The position numbers and the translations under genes were made by a program. A model generated the notes under the pieces. The model ran no database searches and was not told the origin of the DNA. It worked only from the letters and a program-made list of their open reading frames with translations. Positions 25,741-32,645 of a DNA stretch of 64,000 nucleotides are shown here, in pieces; within the stretch, counting starts at the first letter, position 1, and the number at the start of each line of letters is the position of its first letter. The stretch comes from Shewanella sp. HN-41 (GTDB lineage Bacteria > Pseudomonadota > Gammaproteobacteria > Enterobacterales > Shewanellaceae): positions 62,001 through 126,000 of the forward strand of contig NZ_AFOZ01000017.1 of NCBI RefSeq assembly GCF_000217915.1, written 5' to 3'.

Positions 25741-25831
25741 GATTCGGCTTTGGATTGTGTATTTAATGTTACGTCTAACTTTTTTTTCTACTCACATATA
25801 AGACGTAAGTACTCTGGCGTAGAATTGGTTT

Positions 25832-26257
25832 CGTAGAGGGAATTACATCTAACAGGATGTTAGCAGTCAGGATGACTGGGCAGTGTTTAAAGAATGAACA
25901 CTGGAGGAATGGTAGGGACACAGGCTTTCAGGATGAGAGCGCATAGACTCCACGGAAGGGAAGACTATCAAGGACAGATAGCCTAATTGCATAGGACTGC
26001 AATGGCACATGGAGTGCAATAGAAGGGATGCTTATATACCTATTTCATGGATGATGGTGGAACCGCTCAGGAAAGAGCAAGCTTGGTAAAAGGAACGCCA
26101 AGAGATAGGGAAGTACTTAGGTACAGGGAAATATCAAGGATTGAGCAAGGATGGCAGGATGCTTGTTAACGCATGGATGGTGCAGGGAGCACAATAATAG
26201 CGGGATAGCTTAACAAAGAACAGAAGGGCGTGATCTTAGGATCACGCCCTTTCTTTT
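25832..26257 (+). ncRNA. csrB: CsrB-type regulatory RNA, copy 2
   Basis: A second CsrA-sequestering RNA of about 425 bases lies directly downstream of the first. It has about 25 GGA motifs; the first hairpins are especially clear, with CTAAC-AGGAT-GTTAG at 25849-25863 and CAGTC-AGGAT-GACTG at 25864-25878, each showing AGGAT in the loop. It shares an ACGCATGGATGGTGCAGGGA-type block with copy 1 and ends in the hairpin at 26226. TAGAAT at 25820-25825 is its likely -10. Two complete signals, promoters and terminators argue for two independent transcripts rather than one long RNA. Confidence 0.88.
26226..26257 (+). terminator. Terminator of Csr RNA 2
   Basis: GGGCGTGATC and GATCACGCCC form a 10-bp stem around a short TTAG loop, followed by TTTCTTTT. 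Strong intrinsic terminator. Confidence 0.93.
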
Positions 26258-26324
26258 GAGACTGTTCAAATTCTGTATTGGGTCAACTTAACCGTTCCTA
26301 TGATTGACTAAGCGCTTTTCAACA

Positions 26325-26711
26325 TTAGTGGCATTTCCCCGAATTGCAGCCACTTTGGCTACCACAACCACCAAATTTGCCTTGAGCCGTTGGTGCTTCA
26401 TGCCATTCAGGCTCAGGGAAGATCGGCCACTCAATTTTTTGAATTTTTTTGCCGAGCATCCAAATATGACCACTGTATTGATTGATACCGTCGGTGCTAA
26501 ATTCAAACAAGTATTTAGCTTTCCAGCATATTCCTGTTGTCCCACCAAGGCTTGGGCGGGCGGTTTCCATGGCAATCGCTAATAGTTGAACTTTTTGCCG
26601 ACAACATTCTTTCTCGGCAAAAATACGGCTTAATTCTGCCATTTGCCGTAGTTGCCAAAAGAATGCGGCAATCACTACCAATGCAATAATTAACAGTAAA
26701 TCTGACATCAT
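26325..26711 (-). CDS. DUF3301 membrane-anchored protein with Cys-rich tail
   Basis: This 128-residue protein begins with a single hydrophobic segment (LLLIIALVVIAAFFW) and matches DUF3301 through RQMAELSRIFAEKEC, the LSSI-like ARPSLG stretch and YLFEFSTDG. The C-terminus ends in a short Cys/Gly-rich tail, GGCGSQSGCNSGKCH, with three cysteines and a final His that could bind metal. Start ATG 26711 overlaps the DUF3549 stop as ATGA; ATG 26708 is also possible. It is cotranscribed with the DUF3549 gene. Function unknown. Confidence 0.87.
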   Translation of the reverse strand: MMSDLLLIIALVVIAAFFWQLRQMAELSRIFAEKECCRQKVQLLAIAMETARPSLGGTTGICWKAKYLFEFSTDGINQYSGHIWMLGKKIQKIEWPIFPEPEWHEAPTAQGKFGGCGSQSGCNSGKCH

Positions 26712-27721
26712 TTGCTTGCTGCCTTAAACAAACCACCTATGGCTTGTGATAGTTGAATACTACGATTGGGGTTTCTTAATTCACCTAGTAGTTGATTGCG
26801 TAAACTAGGGATAGCCACAATATCAGCAAAGACCTGATTAAAAAAGGCTTGGGGTTGAAGGGCTAGTGCCTCTAAGTAAATACTGCGATTCACCTCTTGC
26901 TTTAGCACTGTCCAGTTACGCCCAGCGATACTGAGCAGGCAATTGGCATCTAGCAGGGATGCTTGATGTAAATGAATAAATGCCTTTTGACTTAGGTCAC
27001 AATTGGAGGCTAATGCACGAAGAAAATAGGTTTTGTACTCAACAGGGGCCATGGTGAGTTTGTCAAAAATTTTGCTGGCAAGGATTGGACTTAAATGCAC
27101 ATGCTCTAAACATTGGCAAAGGGCGATTTGCACTTCCATTGCTGCGGTATCAAAACTGGTCGTAATGTGTGCCTCATGGTCCTGCTCGTTAACTCGTACG
27201 CATACGTCGGCAATGCCTTGCATTCCTATCTGTTGCCATTGGTTGGAAGCGAGTTGACCTGAAAGGTATTGCATTGCAAATTCGTACTGTGTTGATGCCC
27301 TTTGCCCTAATTGCTTACGTACTAGGGCATTGAATACCGCTAACTTTTCTTGGCTTGGCTTAAAGCTAAAAGGGTTATTTGCAAGGCGTTCCTGTTGCTC
27401 ATCGCTAAGTGGCTGGGTGGGATCTTGCCCTAGAGCCGCTAACACCATTTCGATAAATTGTGACCGGGGGGCGGGTGAAAGTAGCCCTTGCTCATCTAAC
27501 GCCAGTTTTAGGAACCAGATAAAATGCTGCTGACTCACATCCCAAAATACAATAGCAAATTGTGCATGTCCCTGAATGGGATAGGGATAGGGAGTTGCAA
27601 GGGATTCGATTTGATGAAACGCCAGCAGATCAATATGTTGCACTCTGCGACCTAGATCATACACTTGAAACTGGGTTTTGGCTGTGGTTAAAAATTGGCT
27701 AAGAGTAGTAATTTCAGTCAT
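26708..27721 (-). CDS. DUF3549 family protein
   Basis: This 337-residue soluble protein matches DUF3549: FQVYDLGRRVQHID near the N-terminus, FWDVSQQHFIWFLKLALDEQG, and a long helical C-terminal half resembling a repeat fold. No signal peptide, membrane segment or known catalytic motif is visible. It is the first gene of a two-gene minus-strand unit with the DUF3301 protein, overlapping by four bases. Function unknown. Confidence 0.87.
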   Translation of the reverse strand: MTEITTLSQFLTTAKTQFQVYDLGRRVQHIDLLAFHQIESLATPYPYPIQGHAQFAIVFWDVSQQHFIWFLKLALDEQGLLSPAPRSQFIEMVLAALGQDPTQPLSDEQQERLANNPFSFKPSQEKLAVFNALVRKQLGQRASTQYEFAMQYLSGQLASNQWQQIGMQGIADVCVRVNEQDHEAHITTSFDTAAMEVQIALCQCLEHVHLSPILASKIFDKLTMAPVEYKTYFLRALASNCDLSQKAFIHLHQASLLDANCLLSIAGRNWTVLKQEVNRSIYLEALALQPQAFFNQVFADIVAIPSLRNQLLGELRNPNRSIQLSQAIGGLFKAASK

Positions 27722-27881
27722 TTGGCTACTATATCATCAAAAAGGTTCAATAAATTGGCGACATTATAGGGGGAACTAGGGCGAGATGGTATGATTGCCA
27801 GACTTTAATCGGCCAAATGAGCGTGTGGGCATCTTGGGGATGTCGCTATCCCGCGCTAAATGTGCAGTGGATTTGAAACCA

Positions 27882-28202
27882 ATGTTATATAGTCAAACGC
27901 GAACAAAACTGGTGCAAATATCTGATTGTTTACGTCAAACTGGATTGTGGTCAACCACAGCCCCCTCCGATGAGGCTATGGCAAGTACAGCCCCATTTGC
28001 CTGTGATCTTATGCCCTTGGAGCAATGGCTGCAGTTTATTTTTATCCCCCGCATGCAAGCGCTGATTGACGCCGGGCAGCCATTACCATCGCAAATTGCT
28101 ATTGCACCAATGGCACAGCATGTGTGGCAAAACATGAGCCAGTTACAGTTGTTAATTGGTGTCTTAAACGAATTGGATATGTTGTTAAATGAACCAAGAT
28201 GA
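27882..28202 (+). CDS. yqcC: YqcC family (DUF446) protein
   Basis: This 106-residue protein matches the YqcC/DUF446 family: PFACDLMPLEQWLQFIFIPRMQALI is the conserved central block. The frame is open from 27795, but the family begins near TRTKLVQISDCLRQ, so ATG 27882 is preferred. It lies immediately upstream of truC and overlaps it by 14 bases, the same arrangement as yqcC-truC in E. coli. Function unknown; the coupling suggests a link to tRNA modification. Confidence 0.9.
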   Translation: MLYSQTRTKLVQISDCLRQTGLWSTTAPSDEAMASTAPFACDLMPLEQWLQFIFIPRMQALIDAGQPLPSQIAIAPMAQHVWQNMSQLQLLIGVLNELDMLLNEPR

Positions 28203-29046
28203 TGCATGGCTGGAGATGCCCGATACTGCACTAGACCCCTCCTCTCAAGGGGACGCTGACGAACAAGCGCCTGAGTTGACTATTTTATTTGAAGATGAAT
28301 ATATAGTTGCGATTCATAAACCCGCAGGGTTACTCGTTCACCGTAGTTATTTGGCCCGCCGTGAGCGTTTTTTTGCTATGCAGTTGACTCGTGATTTAGT
28401 CGGTTGCCATGTATTCCCCGTGCATCGTTTAGATAGACCCACATCCGGTGTATTGTTATTTGCTAAGAGTAGTGAAGTTGCCAATGACCTTTGTGAACAA
28501 TTTGCTAATCATACTGTTGAAAAACAATATCTTGCATTAGTTCGTGGCAATATGCATGAGTCTGGTGTGCTCGATTACGCCCTCAAAGTCGAACTCGATG
28601 AAGTGGGAGATAAATACGCAAGCCAAGATAAAGCGGCGCAGGATGCTGTGACCGTCTATGAGCCTTTGCTCAATGCGGAAATTCCATATCCTTCAGGGCG
28701 ATATCTAACGAGTCGTTTTGCGTTAGTGCGCCTTCTCCCTAAGACGGGGCGCAAGCACCAACTAAGAAGGCATATGGCCCATTTGCGTCATCCTATTTTA
28801 GGTGATACCACCCATGGTGATGGTAAACAGAATGCTTTTTTTCGGGAGCATTTTGGTTTGAATCGCCTGTGGCTTATCGCTAAAAAACTCACCTTTACTC
28901 ACCCCATAACTCAAATTCAGATCAGCATTGAGACCGAGCTTGAGCCACAATGGGAACAGGTATTTTCCGGTCTTGGCTGGGATGATGCCGTACTCAGCCA
29001 AGAGCCGACACTATTGATTGCTGAGAACGAGCAGAACCCTAGATAA
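28189..29046 (+). CDS. truC: TruC, tRNA pseudouridine(65) synthase
   Basis: TruC isomerises uridine 65 of certain tRNAs. The 285-residue protein has the RluA-family catalytic motif HRLDRPTSGVLLFA with Asp82, the upstream HKPAGLLVHR motif, and the C-terminal RHQLRRH-type RNA-contact block (GRKHQLRRHMAHL). The first ~28 residues are an acidic extension before the conserved fold. ATG 28189 overlaps yqcC, consistent with coupling; a later start is possible but the conserved fold requires at least residue 30. Confidence 0.93.
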   Translation: MNQDDAWLEMPDTALDPSSQGDADEQAPELTILFEDEYIVAIHKPAGLLVHRSYLARRERFFAMQLTRDLVGCHVFPVHRLDRPTSGVLLFAKSSEVANDLCEQFANHTVEKQYLALVRGNMHESGVLDYALKVELDEVGDKYASQDKAAQDAVTVYEPLLNAEIPYPSGRYLTSRFALVRLLPKTGRKHQLRRHMAHLRHPILGDTTHGDGKQNAFFREHFGLNRLWLIAKKLTFTHPITQIQISIETELEPQWEQVFSGLGWDDAVLSQEPTLLIAENEQNPR

Positions 29047-29145
29047 AGAGGGTTGACTGGTTATTCGAGTTTATGGTGATGGGGTTTATCAAAGTAATAC
29101 ACGTCACGGCAATTTGCTGAGCGCCTATCTACACCTGTATTGCTA

Positions 29146-29340
29146 TCAGTCTTGTATGGTTGAAGTATTTGTCACCTGTGGACGCAGCTTTTGCATCATA
29201 TTGGCTAAGGTTGAAAAACCGGGTGTCGGAGCGAGGGGGGATTGAAGGTTCTGTTGGGCAGCGTGGAAGTAATGCTTGCGTCTAGTTTTGGTGGTTTTGT
29301 GATGCTGTTTGAGGTGTTTTAACCTAGTGGTCTGTCGCAT
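29146..29340 (-). CDS. Small basic hypothetical protein with strong ribosome binding site
   Basis: An open frame of 64 residues on the minus strand has AGGAAGG six bases before its ATG, one of the best Shine-Dalgarno matches in the window. The product is very basic at the N-terminus (many Lys, Arg and His in the first 25 residues) and Gln/Thr/Pro-rich after. No family is recognised. It fills most of the 395-base gap between truC and the flavodoxin gene. It could be a real small gene or a chance frame. Confidence 0.4.
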   Translation of the reverse strand: MRQTTRLKHLKQHHKTTKTRRKHYFHAAQQNLQSPLAPTPGFSTLANMMQKLRPQVTNTSTIQD

Positions 29341-29453
29341 CAGTCGCCTTCCTCATGCTCAATAACTTGATTTATAAAAATTTTACGTCGTCACTTGCCC
29401 TAAAGCCTGAGAATAAAGTAAGTTCAGCTTAATAGTGCAAGATGGAGTATATC

Positions 29454-29918
29454 ATGAGAAAGGTAAATCTGGTGTTTGGTACTGTGTATGGTAGTGCACA
29501 GTTCACGGCCGAAACCTTAGAAAAGGCATTAATTCAGCTCGGTTATGAGGCGAAACTATGGCAACCGGACGAGATTGTCCATTTTACCCCTCCCCAGGAT
29601 GAGTTGTTAGTGGTGGTGACCTCTACCACGGGGCAAGGTGATTTACCCGATGATATACAGCCTTGGTTTTATCATCTAAAAAATACAGCCCCCTATTTAC
29701 CAGAGCTTAAATTCAGTGTCATTGCACTTGGGGATTCGAGTTACGAGACTTTCTGCGGTGCGGGCAAGTCGGTCAATGAGTTACTGATTGAATTAGGGGC
29801 TAAACCTATCCTTGAGCGTCTTGAAATCGATGCCTGTGAAACCATGGAACCTGAGGTAGAAGCAATAAAATGGCTGGAACGTTGGAATCGAGTCGTCAAA
29901 TCCGAGCTCGCCGCTTAG
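29454..29918 (+). CDS. Flavodoxin / MioC-like FMN-binding protein
   Basis: This flavodoxin-fold protein of 154 residues is MioC-like. The phosphate-binding loop is in FGTVYGSAQFTAE near the N-terminus, followed by the family segments STTGQGDLPDD and ALGDSSYETFCGAGK. It probably works as a cytoplasmic electron carrier. ATG 29454 is chosen because GGAG lies at good spacing; ATG 29442 is in frame but lacks a ribosome site. Its 3' end overlaps the next gene by 49 bases. Confidence 0.9.
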   Translation: MRKVNLVFGTVYGSAQFTAETLEKALIQLGYEAKLWQPDEIVHFTPPQDELLVVVTSTTGQGDLPDDIQPWFYHLKNTAPYLPELKFSVIALGDSSYETFCGAGKSVNELLIELGAKPILERLEIDACETMEPEVEAIKWLERWNRVVKSELAA

Positions 29919-31351
29919 GTCGCTTTGTCACTCAACAATGGTTTAAATTTGCCCAGCGCCTAAGCCAAGCGCTACTCATACCTATTGCTATTTTACCCGC
30001 GGCAGGAGTGATGCTGGGGTTAACCGTGAGCCCCATTCCTTTTATGCCCGCCGAGCTTACTGTGTTGATGTTGGCCGTGGGTAAGTTGATTTTTGCTATT
30101 ATGCCCATGCTGTTTGCAGTGGCGGTTGCCATCGGTTTTTGCCGCGATCAAGGCATTGCCGCATTTACGGCTGTTTTTGGATATGGGGTGATGACGGCAA
30201 CCTTAGCGGCCCTCGCCGATCTGTACCGACTTCCAACCCAGTCTTTACTTGGGATGGATACTTTAGATACTGGTATTGCAGGCGGTATGTTGCTCGGTGG
30301 TATCACATGTCTTGCGGTGCGTTGGAGCCAATATATTCAACTACCAGCCATTTTTTCCTTCTTCGAGGGGCGGCGTAGTGCATCTTTGCTGATTATTCCT
30401 TTAACCATGGGCTTAGGTTATGGGCTTGCCCATGTTTGGCCACCCCTATCGCTCCTGATTGAGCAAGTATCGGATTGGGCCGTATATCAGAAACCCGCTA
30501 TTGCATTTGGTGTGTATGGGGCGCTAGAGCGCTTACTCATTCCGCTAGGATTGCATCATATCTGGAATGCACCTTTCTATTTGGAAGTGGGACAGTACCA
30601 AATGCAGGGGCCGGAAGTTATTCGTGGCGAAGTGGCACGCTATTTAGCCGGCGATCCTCAAGCGGGCAATCTAGCCGGTGGGTATTTGATTAAAATGTGG
30701 GGACTGCCCGCGGCGGCCCTTGCTATGTGGCGTTGCGCCGATAGGCCTGAGCGTAACCGTGTTGCGGGCATTATGCTTTCGGCCGCTGCGGCGAGTTGGT
30801 TGACTGGGGTGACTGAACCTATCGAATTTGCCTTTATGTTTGTGGCACCCGTTTTATTTTTAATCCATGCGTTACTCTCAGGCCTTGCCTATTCTGTGTG
30901 CATTCTGCTCGATATTCACCACAGCATAGTGTTTTCCCACGGGCTGGTGGATTTTTCACTGTTGTTTCCCCTTTCTCGCAATACGAGTTGGTTTATTTTC
31001 CTTGGCCCGTTAACGGCGATCATTTATTACCTTTTGTTTAGATTGAGTATTTTAGCCTTTAATTTAAAAACCCCCGGTCGACTCGAACGACAAGAACCTC
31101 AGGGGGCTAAGGAGAGTTTAAGGGCGATCATTGCAGCACTTGGCGGAAGAGAGAATATTGTTGAGTTGAATGCCTGTTTAACCAGGTTGCGCTTAAGTGT
31201 GCATAAACCTGAGTTGGTGAATAAAGTTCGTTTGAGTCAGCTAGGGGCTAAGGGGGTGATTGTGATGGGAAAAGGAGTACAAGTGGTTTATGGCACTAAG
31301 GCTGAAACACTGCGTAAAGTGCTACAGCGCTATTTGGATACTCGTCGTTAA
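29870..31351 (+). CDS. PTS EIICB permease, glucose/N-acetylglucosamine family
   Basis: This 493-residue inner-membrane protein imports and phosphorylates a sugar. The EIIC domain holds about ten hydrophobic segments, HHIWNAPFY and the signature GVTEPIEFAF. The C-terminal EIIB domain has the phosphocysteine in ELNACLTRLR and then GAKGVIVMGKGVQVVYG. No EIIA domain is attached, so a separate EIIA (Crr-like) protein would be needed. The EIIC-EIIB order and motifs fit PtsG, NagE or MalX relatives; the substrate is not determined. ATG 29870 lies inside the flavodoxin gene; no better start is visible, as the EIIC homology begins near residue 22. Confidence 0.9.
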   Translation: MAGTLESSRQIRARRLGRFVTQQWFKFAQRLSQALLIPIAILPAAGVMLGLTVSPIPFMPAELTVLMLAVGKLIFAIMPMLFAVAVAIGFCRDQGIAAFTAVFGYGVMTATLAALADLYRLPTQSLLGMDTLDTGIAGGMLLGGITCLAVRWSQYIQLPAIFSFFEGRRSASLLIIPLTMGLGYGLAHVWPPLSLLIEQVSDWAVYQKPAIAFGVYGALERLLIPLGLHHIWNAPFYLEVGQYQMQGPEVIRGEVARYLAGDPQAGNLAGGYLIKMWGLPAAALAMWRCADRPERNRVAGIMLSAAAASWLTGVTEPIEFAFMFVAPVLFLIHALLSGLAYSVCILLDIHHSIVFSHGLVDFSLLFPLSRNTSWFIFLGPLTAIIYYLLFRLSILAFNLKTPGRLERQEPQGAKESLRAIIAALGGRENIVELNACLTRLRLSVHKPELVNKVRLSQLGAKGVIVMGKGVQVVYGTKAETLRKVLQRYLDTRR

Positions 31352-31592
31352 ATCCATTGATTTTGAGGAATATTGGTCGAGATATCCGCTGATCTTTCGT
31401 GTGGTATTCATTTGCTGGTCTCAATATAGCTCCCATCGCCTTAGATTCTCCAAATTAGTGGCTTAAATTTTTGGGTTTATCGAATGAATCTTCTGAAATG
31501 TCGGCTTTATCTCGTTATTTGTTAGATTTTCTGCTGTTTGATGTAATGAGCTATGGCACACTCAAACGAGGGACCATAGAGGAGATCAAATT

Positions 31593-32468
31593 TTGCCGTC
31601 ACAGCATGAACAAGCATTAAATGCTCAGCCAACCTTAGCACGTAAAATCCTACTGACAGATTGTGCCGATGCCCAAGGGCTTATCGCCAAAATCACCGGT
31701 GTTTGCTTTAACCATAAACTCAATATCATCAAAAATAGTGAGTTTGTGGATAATGCTCAGGGGCGATTTTTTATGCGCACTGAGTTAGAAGGGGTATTCG
31801 ATAGCGAGCAGTTGCTGCAGGATTTACGGGATGTACTGCCAACACAGAATCATATGACCTTGGTCAGTGCGGGTAAAAAACGCATTGTGGTGCTGGTCAC
31901 TAAAGAAGCGCACTGCTTAGGCGATTTACTGATGAAGGCCTATTACGGTGGGTTAAGTGTTGAAATTGCGGCTGTGGTCGGTAATCACAATGCGCTGCGG
32001 GAACTGACGGAGAAGTTCAATATTCCCTTCCATTTAGTCAGCCACGAAGGATTGGACAGAATTCAACACGAGCAAGCACTGCTCGCTGCGGTATCTCAAT
32101 ATGAGCCAGATTATCTAGTATTGGCTAAATATATGCGGGTATTAACCCCAGATTTTGTGGCGCAATACCCTAATCGTATTATTAATATCCATCATTCCTT
32201 CTTGCCTGCCTTTATTGGTGCAGCACCCTATCGTCAGGCCTGGGAGCGCGGAGTGAAGATCATCGGAGCGACGGCTCACTTTGTGAATAACTGCCTCGAT
32301 GAGGGGCCAATTATTAAGCAGGATGTTATTCCCGTTGATCATAGCTACAGCGCCTTAGAAATGGCGAGGGCAGGGCGGGATGTAGAGAAGAGTGTGCTTA
32401 GTAAGGCATTGCAGCTAGTACTCAACGAGCAAGTGGTCGTTTATGGCAATAAAACCATCGTATTCTAA
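31593..32468 (+). CDS. purU: PurU, formyltetrahydrofolate deformylase
   Basis: PurU hydrolyses 10-formyl-THF to formate and THF, supplying formate for PurT and balancing one-carbon pools. The 291-residue protein has an N-terminal ACT domain (ILLTDCADAQGLIAKITGVC) and a formyltransferase-like C-terminal domain with IINIHHSFLPAFIGAAPY and LDEGPIIKQDV, which hold the Asn/His/Asp active-site set. The start is TTG 31593, supported by GAGGAG eight bases upstream. It is monocistronic; the 241 bases upstream show no other feature. Confidence 0.94.
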   Translation: MPSQHEQALNAQPTLARKILLTDCADAQGLIAKITGVCFNHKLNIIKNSEFVDNAQGRFFMRTELEGVFDSEQLLQDLRDVLPTQNHMTLVSAGKKRIVVLVTKEAHCLGDLLMKAYYGGLSVEIAAVVGNHNALRELTEKFNIPFHLVSHEGLDRIQHEQALLAAVSQYEPDYLVLAKYMRVLTPDFVAQYPNRIINIHHSFLPAFIGAAPYRQAWERGVKIIGATAHFVNNCLDEGPIIKQDVIPVDHSYSALEMARAGRDVEKSVLSKALQLVLNEQVVVYGNKTIVF

Positions 32469-32645
32469 GGATGGTTTTTCGCTGGGTGGGAGTATCTGCT
32501 TAACGTCGATATTGTCGCCCTCATTGACTCATAGCAATATCAAATTTTATATTATCGAATTGTTTATTAAGATTTTTATTAGAATATTTTGGCAAGTACC
32601 CGTAAAGTGTTTATCCAATGTGCTCGTCATGGTTTGGAGTGATAA

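Noticed and set aside
25030..26220. Short repeated motifs that might suggest a CRISPR array
   Set aside because: Repeats are only 5-8 bases around GGA, with irregular spacing and no constant repeat-spacer length; this is Csr RNA structure.
26304..26582. A 92-codon plus-strand frame opposite the DUF3301 gene
   Set aside because: Antisense to a recognised family gene, no ribosome site.
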